This document shows positions 18,648 to 27,046 of a DNA stretch of 38,191 nt, piece after piece. Location of the stretch: contig PMCS01000004.1 of the NCBI GenBank assembly GCA_003154195.1, positions 1-38,191 on the forward strand, in the 5' to 3' direction. Below the pieces are notes generated by a model. The model was given only the letters and a program-made list of their open reading frames with translations, was not told the origin of the DNA and made no database searches. Numbering within the stretch: position 1 is the stretch's first letter; each line of letters starts with the position of its first letter. Made by a program: the position numbers and the translations under genes. This stretch comes from Candidatus Omnitrophota bacterium (GTDB lineage Bacteria; Omnitrophota; Gorgyraeia; Duberdicusellales; 4484-171).

Positions 18648-19526
18648 ATGACTATAGAGTTAATCAATACGCAGAAGACCTTATCCCGCACCCAGATAAA
18701 ACTTGCCGATTACGCGATTAATCCTTATAAAGGGTGTGAATTCGGCTGCGCCTACTGCTACGCCCAAAAGAATAAAAACCTGCGCCGGGAAGGCAGCGCC
18801 AACCTGGGCGTCAAAATAAACGCGCCGGAAACCCTGGAAAAAGAATTGCGCTACAAAAATCCCCGACGGGTGCTTCTGGGCTCGACCACGGAATGTTTCC
18901 CCCGCGTCGAGCCTCAATACCGGGTGACCGAAAAAATACTGGAAATCCTGAACCGCAATTCAATCCCCTATACCATACTTACTAAATCGGACGTTATCAA
19001 CGGTTACCTTCATCTCATCCGGGAAAACCATCTTAATAAAATATACTTCACGTTTAATTTTGATTCCAATAAAATAATAAAAATATTCGAGAATAGCTCT
19101 CCGGATCTGGCGCGCCGCCAGGAAACGATTAAAAACATAATCGCCGGCGGAATAGACCTGCGCGTCCACGTCGGGCCATACATCCCCCGAATCTCCCACC
19201 TTGCCGGGATATTTTCGCTCATTCCCGCGAATGTCCAAGAGGTCGACGTCGAACTATACCACCACGAAATGGGTAATTTCCGGGAAATCCTGAAACGGGT
19301 AGAAGCTAACCTGCCGGCGGGAGACAAAGAAGAAATCAACCGGATATATAAAAACAAGCAAAACTACACCGCCTTCGCGCAGGCGTTGAAAGATGAACTT
19401 AAGGAATTAAAACAGGAATATCCTTTTAAGATATTCTATCTCGTCCCTGAATACGGCAAATTTTACACGCCGGAGATGGACTACGAATCCCCCCTACGGG
19501 ATGACAATTTTGCCGACAAGAGATAA
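18648..19526 (+). CDS. SPL/Rv2578c-like radical SAM protein
   Basis: NPYKGCEFGCAYCYAQKN; LLGSTTECFPRVEPQYRVTEKILEIL. Confidence 0.88.
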   Translation: MTIELINTQKTLSRTQIKLADYAINPYKGCEFGCAYCYAQKNKNLRREGSANLGVKINAPETLEKELRYKNPRRVLLGSTTECFPRVEPQYRVTEKILEILNRNSIPYTILTKSDVINGYLHLIRENHLNKIYFTFNFDSNKIIKIFENSSPDLARRQETIKNIIAGGIDLRVHVGPYIPRISHLAGIFSLIPANVQEVDVELYHHEMGNFREILKRVEANLPAGDKEEINRIYKNKQNYTAFAQALKDELKELKQEYPFKIFYLVPEYGKFYTPEMDYESPLRDDNFADKR

Positions 19527-19539
19527 AATAAAGATAAAA

Positions 19540-19772
19540 AAGAAGACAAAACCGTTTTACCACCAAGGCACAAAGATTATAAATACGTAATTTCATTTTA
19601 AATTGTTCATTGACCATTTGCCATTTTAAATTTTTAAAAATGATAAATGTCCAATGCCCAATAATACTTTTAAAATAAATTAATCATTGGTTTTTGTGCC
19701 TTGGTGTCTTCTTAGCAAAACTTTTGGTTTTATTTTCTTAGTGTCTTGGTGGTAAAATCTTTATGGTTTTGT
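19540..19772. repeat. Compound repeat: family D (D2) with family B (B3, 19592-19688) nested inside
   Basis: accaccaaggcacaaag ... cattttaaattgttcattgaccatttgccatttt... ttgtgccttggtg...cttttggttttattttcttagtgtcttggtggt. Confidence 0.9.
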
Positions 19773-19805
19773 TACGGTATTTTATTTAAAAAAATATATC
19801 TTGAA

Positions 19806-20648
19806 ATGAAACCTTATCCATTTTTTTCGATAATCATACCCACATATAACCGCGCCGGGTTTTTAAAGATCGCCGTAGATTCGGTATTGGCACAAACCTA
19901 TACCGACTTTGAGATTATTATTGTCGATGACGGCTCCCGGGATGGTACCAAAAAAACCGCCGAAACCTATATCGATACCTCATCCGCTATACGTTATATA
20001 TATCAAGAAAATAAAGGCCCGGCAGCAGCACGCAATGCCGGCCTGGCGGCTGCCCAAGGCGAATGGATTTGCTTCCTTGATTCCGACGACCGCTTCCGCA
20101 TCAATAAACTGGCCGCAGCCAATGATTATATAAAAAAATATCCCGATTATAAAATTTTCCATACCGAAGAACTATGGTATCGCAACAGCGGATTACTGAC
20201 GCAAAGAGCTTGCCACAAAAAACCGCACGGCTTTGTCTTCCCGCAAGCGGTAAAGCTATGCTGTATCAGCATTTCCACTGCCGCCGCGCATAAAACCGTC
20301 TTTAGCTCTGTGGGCAATTTTGACGAATCCCTGCCGGCCTGCGAAGATTACGACTTCTGGCTGAGAGCAAGCGCGCGATACCCGGTATACCTGATCCCGC
20401 AATTTTTAACGATAAAAGAAGGCGGCCATAGCGACCAGCGTTCGAAACACTACCCGGCCATGGATAAATTCCGCATTTACTCGTTGACAAAAATACTGGA
20501 AAGTAATACTTTAGACAACGAACAGCACGGCGCTGCTCTTAGAGAACTAAAACGTAAATGCGCGATCTATATGCAGGGCGCGCAAAAACGGGGCAAAATA
20601 AGTGAGGCTGAACGGTGTAAAGAATTAATAGATAAATTAACTAAATAA
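19806..20648 (+). CDS. Family 2 glycosyltransferase
   Basis: FSIIIPTYNRAGFLKIAVDSVLAQTYTDFEIIIVDDGSRDGT, FLDSDD; upstream 20 codons rejected as repeat-derived. Confidence 0.93.
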   Translation: MKPYPFFSIIIPTYNRAGFLKIAVDSVLAQTYTDFEIIIVDDGSRDGTKKTAETYIDTSSAIRYIYQENKGPAAARNAGLAAAQGEWICFLDSDDRFRINKLAAANDYIKKYPDYKIFHTEELWYRNSGLLTQRACHKKPHGFVFPQAVKLCCISISTAAAHKTVFSSVGNFDESLPACEDYDFWLRASARYPVYLIPQFLTIKEGGHSDQRSKHYPAMDKFRIYSLTKILESNTLDNEQHGAALRELKRKCAIYMQGAQKRGKISEAERCKELIDKLTK

Positions 20649-20649
20649 T

Positions 20650-20826
20650 AAAAACCTAAAACTTACCACTAAGGCACCAAGAAAGATAAAAAAATATCAC
20701 GGAAAATTAATGCGCAAATTAAATATATTTCCATCAAGTTTGAAAATTTACTTTTCATGCCTTAGTGTCTTTGTGCCTTAGTCCCCTTCGGGGAGGCTTT
20801 GCACTGGTAAATCTTTTGGTTTTACT
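20650..20826. repeat. Family D repeat (D3) with an inserted ccccttcgggg hairpin
   Basis: acttaccactaaggcaccaag ... ccttagtgtctttgtgccttagt[ccccttcggggaggctttgcact]ggtaaatcttttggtttta. Confidence 0.85.
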
Positions 20827-22206
20827 ATGGAAAACCCGATCAAAACCCTTATCGAAACGGAATTCGGTTTCCGGCTCAACCAGAACCAATGGCGGGATAT
20901 CGAATGCCTACTGCTTGAGATTATGCGGCGCGACCGCTCCTCGCCGGAGGAAATCGTTAAATACCTGAAAGAAAAATCCCGGGCGCAAAAGCATTGCGGC
21001 CGGGAAAAATTCTTCTATCTGAAAAAAACCCTCATCGAAAAACGTTTTCCCCTTACCTCGGCAACCGCTAAAATCGGCGCGAAAGACCTATTCCTGCCCA
21101 AACAGCGCCCGGCATTAGCGGATAACTGGCAAACGCAGAAAATATTCAAACCCCTGAAAATATTTATTGAAAAATCGGTTAAAGACAGCGAGCTGGCCGC
21201 TGACTTTAAAAAACATTTCCCCGGTGTTGCGGTAGAAGAAATCGATCAATACGGCTCCTATCTGAAAAAAGAAAAATTTAATCTCGGATTGCTTAAAAAA
21301 CCGCTGGCCTTTATCGTAAAAGAAGGCTGGGATTTTATTAAACCATGCCCCTGCACCAGCGGGCATTTAGGCTGCGGTTACTGGATACTGAACCTTGGTT
21401 TCGGCTGCCCGTTCGATTGCTCCTACTGTTTCTTGCAAATCTACACTAATTTTCCCGGAATAATCCTACCGGCTAATCTTGACGATTTCTTTACCCAATT
21501 CGACACGTTCCATAAAAAATTGCAGGCACCGATACGGCTGGGTACGGGAGAATTCTGCGATTCGCTCGCCCTCGACCACATCACCGGGTATTCCCGGAAA
21601 CTTATCCCCTATTTCCGGGATAAAAACGTAATCTTTGAGTTAAAAACAAAAAGCAACAATATAAAAAACCTTCTGGAGATCAATCCTCCCGCCAATATCG
21701 TTATCTCCTGGTCGCTCAATCCCCAGCCGCTCATCACCGTTGAAGAGATTTCTGTAGCTGATTTAGCCCAACGCCTGGAAGCGGCAAAACAAATACAGGA
21801 TAAAGGGTATAAAATCGGTTTTCATTTCGATCCGGTAATATTTTACCCGGGATGGCAGGACGCCTATAAAGAATTAATCCGCCTGCTCTACTCCCGGCTT
21901 AAACCGCCGTTCGCCTGGATCAGTATCGGGACCCTGCGCGGCACGCGGGAATTAAAAATCGCCTCACAATTGCGCTTTCCCCAAAGCGATATTTTTTACG
22001 GGGAACTGCTCCCCGGCGAAGATAAAAAATTACGTTATCCGCAATTTTTACGTAAGGAAATTTATAAAAATATGGTACAATGGATTAGGCGATACGACAA
22101 ACAAACGCCGGTTTACCTGTGTATGGAAAACGCGGATAACTGGCGGGTAATCGGGGATGGATTCAGCGCGCCGGGCAAAATCGAACAATACTTGATTAAA
22201 TGCTAA
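20827..22206 (+). CDS. Spore photoproduct lyase-like radical SAM protein
   Basis: CPCTSGHLGCGYWILNLGFGCPFDCSYCFLQIYTN; LGTGEFCDSLALDHITGYS. Confidence 0.9.
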   Translation: MENPIKTLIETEFGFRLNQNQWRDIECLLLEIMRRDRSSPEEIVKYLKEKSRAQKHCGREKFFYLKKTLIEKRFPLTSATAKIGAKDLFLPKQRPALADNWQTQKIFKPLKIFIEKSVKDSELAADFKKHFPGVAVEEIDQYGSYLKKEKFNLGLLKKPLAFIVKEGWDFIKPCPCTSGHLGCGYWILNLGFGCPFDCSYCFLQIYTNFPGIILPANLDDFFTQFDTFHKKLQAPIRLGTGEFCDSLALDHITGYSRKLIPYFRDKNVIFELKTKSNNIKNLLEINPPANIVISWSLNPQPLITVEEISVADLAQRLEAAKQIQDKGYKIGFHFDPVIFYPGWQDAYKELIRLLYSRLKPPFAWISIGTLRGTRELKIASQLRFPQSDIFYGELLPGEDKKLRYPQFLRKEIYKNMVQWIRRYDKQTPVYLCMENADNWRVIGDGFSAPGKIEQYLIKC

Positions 22207-22583
22207 AAAAACTCTGGCAGCATAACAATATGTGGGATAGTTTTAAGGCAGCGTGCGAAGGGCTATGGATCGTCCTGCGCACCGAACGCAATGCCGGCAT
22301 TATTGCCGTCATCGGCATCGGCGTATTGACCGCCGGGTTTATCCTGGAAGTTTCTAAAATCGAATTTATGTTCCTGCTCATCATGGTCACGTTTGTATTT
22401 TTATGCGAAGTATTTAACACCCTTGCGGAAAGCATCCTCGACATGATCCAGCCGGAAACCGACCCTCACGTCAAAATATTAAAAGACATCTCCTCCGCCG
22501 CGGTATTACTCGCCTCCTTAAGCTCATTAGCCATCGGAATAATCATCTTTTCTCCGAAAATCCTGGCGCTATTGAAACATTAA
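22200..22583 (+). CDS. Diacylglycerol kinase / undecaprenol kinase family protein
   Basis: DSFKAACEGLWIVLRTERNAGI, CEVFNTLAESILDMIQP, VKILKDISSAAVLLASL. Confidence 0.9.
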   Translation: MLKKLWQHNNMWDSFKAACEGLWIVLRTERNAGIIAVIGIGVLTAGFILEVSKIEFMFLLIMVTFVFLCEVFNTLAESILDMIQPETDPHVKILKDISSAAVLLASLSSLAIGIIIFSPKILALLKH

Positions 22584-22744
22584 CCGGAAACCTATTTTTA
22601 GCTGGAAAGTACATCCACTAACGGGCGGGGTATCGCGGATTTTTTTGCGGCCATAGCCAAAGCAGTGAGTTGTATTACTCCAGGCTCAATAAGCGTTTGC
22701 GCGGGTATCTGCCGCGGTCATAAAAACAATTTTTCGCTTATTAT

Positions 22745-23122
22745 CTATTTCTTGCCTAAAACATTCTTGACCCGTTTGATCAATTCTTTATCCTCAAAAG
22801 GCTTGGTGATATAATCTACCGCTCCGCCCTCGATGATGGTATCGGTGATGGCTTCCTTATCCTGCACCGCAGTCAGCATAATGACCGGGGTAAACATCGT
22901 CCCATCTTCTTCTCTCAGTTTCCGGAGAACGGCTTTGCCGTCCATGCCGGGCATCCTTATATCCAGGATGATCAAGGATGGCTTTTCTTCTTTTGCCTTC
23001 TTGAGCGCCAATTCGCCGTTGTTAGCGGAGACAACTTCATAATTCTCGCGTTTGAGCAAAGTTTCCAGCGCCTTTAAGAATTTCAGCTCGTCATCGACGA
23101 TTAAGATTTTTGTCTTAGTCAT
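22745..23122 (-). CDS. Receiver-only response regulator
   Basis: KILIVDDELKFLKAL, LIILDIRMPGMDG, DYITKPF. Confidence 0.95.
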   Translation of the reverse strand: MTKTKILIVDDELKFLKALETLLKRENYEVVSANNGELALKKAKEEKPSLIILDIRMPGMDGKAVLRKLREEDGTMFTPVIMLTAVQDKEAITDTIIEGGAVDYITKPFEDKELIKRVKNVLGKK

Positions 23123-23184
23123 ATTTTCTCCTTTCTTCGTAAATTATAGAGGCCATCTCTATAAGCAATTGGATTTAACACCGA

Positions 23185-23297
23185 AACAATTAATCCGTGT
23201 TCATCAGTGACAATCCGTGGCAAAAAATTGTCATGTTTTTTATTAATTCTCAATTATAAAATCCGATTAATCTGAGCAATCTGTGGACAATGTATTT
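23185..23297. repeat. Family E (E2) and related family F (aatctg) repeat
   Basis: ttaatccgtgttcatcagtgacaatccgtggcaaaaaattgtcatg; ccgattaatctgagcaatctgtggacaatgta. Confidence 0.8.
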
Positions 23298-23301
23298 TTT
23301 A

Positions 23302-24318
23302 TCACCACAAAATAGCCACACCGCCCTCGGCTTTTAATTCCTTCCCGTCCCGGGAAAGGCGCAGGAAGGCTTTTGCTTGGTCGTCCCAGAAATCGCGGTT
23401 AAAGGCAACCGACGCGCCGATCGGCTTGCCGGTTTTAGCCCGCAATTCAAAGGTTATTTCGTCATTCGCGTCCAGGTTGGCGCTCGCGCCGAAAGTAACA
23501 GCTTTCACGCCGGCCGCGCCGTAATCGATATCAAAGGAGATGCTCCCTTTCTTTTCGATTTTCCAGGCCCCGTACAGGGACAGGACGTAAACTTTATCCA
23601 GCTTCGCCTGGATACCGATACCCAATTGATATTTAATCACGCCGTCTTTACCGACGAGGCTGGGGCTTTGCATCTGGGCTTTGAAGGAAAAGAGCGATGG
23701 GCCGGACAAATTTAAAATATATACCAGCCGGTCTTGGCCGGTGATATCCCAATACCCCTTAAAGATAAGGGTTCTTTCGCTTTTCGGTTTACGCTTAAGA
23801 TAGGTCTTGGTATAGCGGTAAACCAGCTGATTGTTTTCGCCAGCCTGCCACTCCCCTTCAAAGGTAAGAATATCGTAGGCCGATTCGGATTTTTTTACCC
23901 GAAAACAGATACGGTTGGCCTCATCGGCCTGCCAGGCTCCGGCAAGCTGTAAAAGTTTTATTGTTTCCGTGCCGTCTTTACTCTTTGCCGCCACGGTTAC
24001 GCTTAAAGCATTAGAGCTTGTATCGATTATTTCGCACTCAATGGTTATAGCATCCCCTTTGAAAAGGTTATGGTTTTTTATCCCGGATAATACCAGATTA
24101 TGCGCGGCATCCAGCGACCAGGTTCCTTCGAAAGTGATTTTATCGGGGAGGCGGTATTTTTTCTTAAAAACCGGCGGCTCATCGACCGTGTAAACAAGCC
24201 GGTTGCGTTTATCAATCACAAATTTACCATCGACCGGTATTTCTGCCACAGGCCGGCCTTTCTGGGGGATTAAAATGGCGAGAAAGTTATTTTTAACTAG
24301 ATATCGGTGTTTTTTCAT
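23302..24318 (-). CDS. Uncharacterised protein with about six degenerate beta-type repeats (G-x-W-x(7)-LVY)
   Basis: GKFVIDKRNRLVY, FEGTWSLDAAHNLVL, LAGAWQADEANRICF, FEGEWQAGENNQLVY, FKGYWDITGQDRLVY, LYGAWKIEKKGSISF. Confidence 0.7.
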   Translation of the reverse strand: MKKHRYLVKNNFLAILIPQKGRPVAEIPVDGKFVIDKRNRLVYTVDEPPVFKKKYRLPDKITFEGTWSLDAAHNLVLSGIKNHNLFKGDAITIECEIIDTSSNALSVTVAAKSKDGTETIKLLQLAGAWQADEANRICFRVKKSESAYDILTFEGEWQAGENNQLVYRYTKTYLKRKPKSERTLIFKGYWDITGQDRLVYILNLSGPSLFSFKAQMQSPSLVGKDGVIKYQLGIGIQAKLDKVYVLSLYGAWKIEKKGSISFDIDYGAAGVKAVTFGASANLDANDEITFELRAKTGKPIGASVAFNRDFWDDQAKAFLRLSRDGKELKAEGGVAILW

Positions 24319-24387
24319 TATCCCGTTTTGATTTCAATCTTACCTAATCTATATTGTAATTTTTTCCCGAATTTCCAAACTTTCTAA

Positions 24388-24432
24388 ATCTTATCCGTGC
24401 TCAATCCGTGTTTATCCGTGGCAAAAAATTTT
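24388..24432. repeat. Family E repeat, one arm only (E3)
   Basis: ttatccgtgctcaatccgtgtttatccgtggcaaaaaattt. Confidence 0.75.
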
Positions 24433-25616
24433 TAGGGAAAAATGCCCCTTTTTTTCAGCAACAGCATCTTATACACATTAGCCTTCCGGTTGGAAAAATC
24501 GGGCGGGGTTGGCTTGTCGCGGGTAATCTCAATCACGCCTTTCCCTTCCAATTCCAATAGCCCCAGGGAAATGGTCGTATCGCTGATCCCGTAGAGTTTT
24601 GCCATATCCTGCTGGCTGCGAAACCAGAAGGGGTATTTGGTAGAACGACCGGCTTCGTAGAGGCAGATGAGATACATATATTTCGCCCGCGTAGAAAGTT
24701 TAGCCGGATAGCCATATTCCCAATAGGCGTAAGGAACCAATATCGATTTATCCGGAGACGGATTGTCATTAAACGAAACAATACTTTTTTTATACTGGAT
24801 AAGCCCGGAATGGCCCAGGCGTGCCAGGGAATGGCGGACCCGCTCATAAAAATACTGATGAACATCGCGATAGCGGCCTAAATTTTGCGGGGCGGCATAG
24901 CCCATTTCCTTAGCCAAGGCGTCATAATCGACCGCAAGCGTGTCAGCGGGGCTTTTGGGACGCGTTTTAAGCAGAAGCAGATAAAGGTCAAGCTGCTTAT
25001 CCGCATCGTCATGGATAAGGCGGCGGCCGGTTTTCGGCGAGAGTAAAAAATCAGCGGGGACCGCCACCCCTTCGGCAGCGGGGATAAAGATGTCGGTTTT
25101 TTGTAAAGGAATAGCCGCGACGTATTTTTCAAACGCGGCGGCATCCGGCCGGGAATCCTCAAATGACGTAGCCTCATAGTTATCTTCGAACGCTGCCCGC
25201 GACCAGTTGGCGCTGCCCAGAAAAAGATAGCGGCCGTCGACGGCAACGCCCTTGGCGTGCAAAAGATTGGACGGCGTATCGAAATATACTTCAATACCGC
25301 CCTGTTTTAATTTCTGGTAAGCCGGGCGGTTTTCGGCAAGTTTCGAATCTTCCATGATAACCCTGACCTTTACCCCGCGCTTTATTGCCGCGGCTAAATC
25401 GTCGGTTAACTCGTTAACCGGCCCCTGGCCTTCCGGTTCAAGGATAATAAAATACATCGCGACGACAATTGAATTTTCGGCGCGGGAAAAATATTGGTGA
25501 AGGGTATCGGAATAGTCTTTGCCGAAAAGCACCCCGGCGAAAGAATTCAGAGGGCAGGCGATAAAAGCGAAAAGCAGGATAAGGGCGAAAAATATTCTTT
25601 TAATTTTCAACACCAT
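24432..25616 (-). CDS. Phospholipase D-like protein with signal peptide and C-terminal winged-helix-like region
   Basis: HAKGVAVDGRYLFLGSANWS (single HKD motif); C-terminal QQDMAKLYGISDTTISLGLLELEGKGVIEI. Confidence 0.8.
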   Translation of the reverse strand: MVLKIKRIFFALILLFAFIACPLNSFAGVLFGKDYSDTLHQYFSRAENSIVVAMYFIILEPEGQGPVNELTDDLAAAIKRGVKVRVIMEDSKLAENRPAYQKLKQGGIEVYFDTPSNLLHAKGVAVDGRYLFLGSANWSRAAFEDNYEATSFEDSRPDAAAFEKYVAAIPLQKTDIFIPAAEGVAVPADFLLSPKTGRRLIHDDADKQLDLYLLLLKTRPKSPADTLAVDYDALAKEMGYAAPQNLGRYRDVHQYFYERVRHSLARLGHSGLIQYKKSIVSFNDNPSPDKSILVPYAYWEYGYPAKLSTRAKYMYLICLYEAGRSTKYPFWFRSQQDMAKLYGISDTTISLGLLELEGKGVIEITRDKPTPPDFSNRKANVYKMLLLKKRGIFP

Positions 25617-25660
25617 GCGTTATTCTCCTTCGCCGAATACACCGCGGCTTACTAAAGATT

Positions 25661-25688
25661 ATTCAGCTTCGGAGAAATGAAGCTGAAT
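25661..25688. repeat. 10-bp hairpin attcagcttc-ggagaaat-gaagctgaat
   Basis: Perfect complementarity. Confidence 0.8.
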
Positions 25689-25776
25689 ACCTCGCGCGCT
25701 CTTCTCCGCTTCTCCGAAGCTTCGAAGAAGCGCGGGAGAGGCGTGCCGCGCGGTAGGGGAGGGGTACATTTGCGCT

Positions 25777-25935
25777 TCATTCCGGTTTGATTTCTATCTT
25801 GCCTAACCCCTCCGGCAGGGGTTGAGTCTTTTCGTTGTTAACCGTATATTGCCACTCGTCATAATCAAACGAAACCACGTAGCAATGCGCTGCTTCTTTA
25901 CCGTCAAATTTTACCACAAATCCGCCGTCGGACAT
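25777..25935 (-). CDS. Small hypothetical protein, 52 aa, below the ORF-track length cutoff
   Basis: MSDGGFVVKFDGKEAAHCYVVSFDYDEWQYTVNNEKTQPLPEGLGKIEIKPE; strong SD aaggagg before atg. Confidence 0.7.
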   Translation of the reverse strand: MSDGGFVVKFDGKEAAHCYVVSFDYDEWQYTVNNEKTQPLPEGLGKIEIKPE

Positions 25936-25956
25936 AAAACCTCCTTAAATGAGCAG

Positions 25957-26024
25957 ATGATTTATGAAAATTACTATTTTCATAAATCATAGGCCTTGAT
26001 ATCTTTCACACCAAGGCCGTCTGC
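25957..26024. other. Two adjacent hairpins inside a short enclosing stem; possible structured RNA or site
   Basis: atgatttatgaaaa-ttacta-ttttcataaatcat (14 bp perfect); ggccttg...caaggcc; gcaga/tctgc flanking. Confidence 0.6.
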
Positions 26025-26090
26025 GAATTTAATTCCGCAAAGCTCTTTAATGTAATTATCAAGCGTTCGGGATGAAATACATAAATACAT
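25980..26090 (-). pseudogene. Short ORF, possibly a gene remnant (36 aa)
   Basis: MYLCISSRTLDNYIKELCGIKFADGLGVKDIKAYDL; another frame upstream gives LLLARWIHEIMDKKE*. Confidence 0.35.
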
Positions 26091-26167
26091 AAAAAAATAT
26101 TGTTATTCTTTTTTATCCATAATTTCATGTATCCAGCGAGCCAGGAGTAGACATCTGCGTTTATTTA

Positions 26168-26186
26168 AACGTGTCTGTCCCCTTTA
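26168..26186. repeat. aacgtgtctgtccccttta, copy 1
   Basis: 19-nt exact match to 26988-27006. Confidence 0.85.
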
Positions 26187-26199
26187 TTATCTCCCCTTT

Positions 26200-26712
26200 C
26201 TAATTACTCATTCCCTGTTGCAATTTTTTTATATTCCTCTGCACTTCCGGGTCATTCGTAAGATTCATAAACTTTTCGTTTTGCATCAATGCCTGGACAT
26301 TACCGGATTTTAAAGCTTCCTGCGTATCGGGGTCATTAACTAATTCCTGGATCTGTGTATTATTGGCCATATCCTCGACAACAGCCATGCTTTCCGGATT
26401 GTTCATCAACTTCTCCTTGTAAAAATCAATTTGCGGCTGGGTGATATTGGCTGGTTGCGCATCTGGGTTGGGCTGAGTGAGGGGCGGCCGGGCGTTTACG
26501 GATTCGATTTTAGAAATCCTAGCCGCCTCAATTTTCATCTCCCCTAAACTGTCGGTGCTTATATCATACATCCCATCGGCAAAAGAGATTATTTCTCCGT
26601 TAATCACGCTGCCGTCGGTCAATTCTATCCTGCTTATCTGCCCGCAATAGGCATGCATGCTGGATAAGCTAAACGCCAGAAAAAAAATATAAAGAATAAC
26701 TGTTTTTTTCAT
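26200..26712 (-). CDS. Secreted/periplasmic small protein with C-terminal STI1-like NP/DP repeats
   Basis: Signal peptide; IELTDGSVINGEIISFADGMYDI; NPESMAVVEDMANNTQIQELVNDPDTQEALKSGNVQALMQNEKFMNLTNDPEVQRNIKKLQ. Confidence 0.65.
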   Translation of the reverse strand: MKKTVILYIFFLAFSLSSMHAYCGQISRIELTDGSVINGEIISFADGMYDISTDSLGEMKIEAARISKIESVNARPPLTQPNPDAQPANITQPQIDFYKEKLMNNPESMAVVEDMANNTQIQELVNDPDTQEALKSGNVQALMQNEKFMNLTNDPEVQRNIKKLQQGMSN

Positions 26713-26770
26713 ACCCGCTCCTTTTGTATACCCGGAACTTCATAGAAAAATACATGTTTCCCACCCGCAT

Positions 26771-27006
26771 AGCCGAGGGCCGAAATAGGCGAGGCTGGCA
26801 AAGGCGAAGCGCAAGCGAAGTCCCGAGCGTTTCCGGAACTTCTAGATAAAAAGCACTAACCCCTTTTCCTTAAAAGGCGCTGCCCCCTTTATCCTCCCCT
26901 TTCTCCCCTTTCTCCTATCCCCCTTTCCGCGTTTAGCCCGATATCCAGACGCGAGGGGTTAATGCTTGCATTTATTACTAAAATAAAAACGTGTCTGTCC
27001 CCTTTA
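26771..27006. repeat. REP-like intergenic region: GC-rich gccgaggg/aggcgaggc unit, long imperfect stem, and copy 2 of the cgtgtctgtcccc motif
   Basis: agccgagggccgaaataggcgaggctggc; gcactaacccct (26853-26864) / aggggttaatgc (26954-26965); aacgtgtctgtccccttta (26988-27006). Confidence 0.75.
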
Positions 27007-27046
27007 ATTTCCTCCTTCATCCCTCATCCATCATTTTTCAATTTCT

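Noticed and set aside
19746-19805. N-terminal extension of the glycosyltransferase ORF
   Set aside because: Starts within repeat D2 (tggtggtaaaatctttatgg)
20765-20968. 67-aa ORF
   Set aside because: Starts in repeat D3 and overlaps the SPL-like CDS in another frame
20827-22206. Evidence for sporulation
   Set aside because: SPL-like and SpoIID domains also occur in non-spore-formers; LPS genes indicate a diderm and no spore genes are visible
22584-22744. Structured RNA or gene remnant in the convergent gap
   Set aside because: No convincing dyad or family words; short reading frames are interrupted
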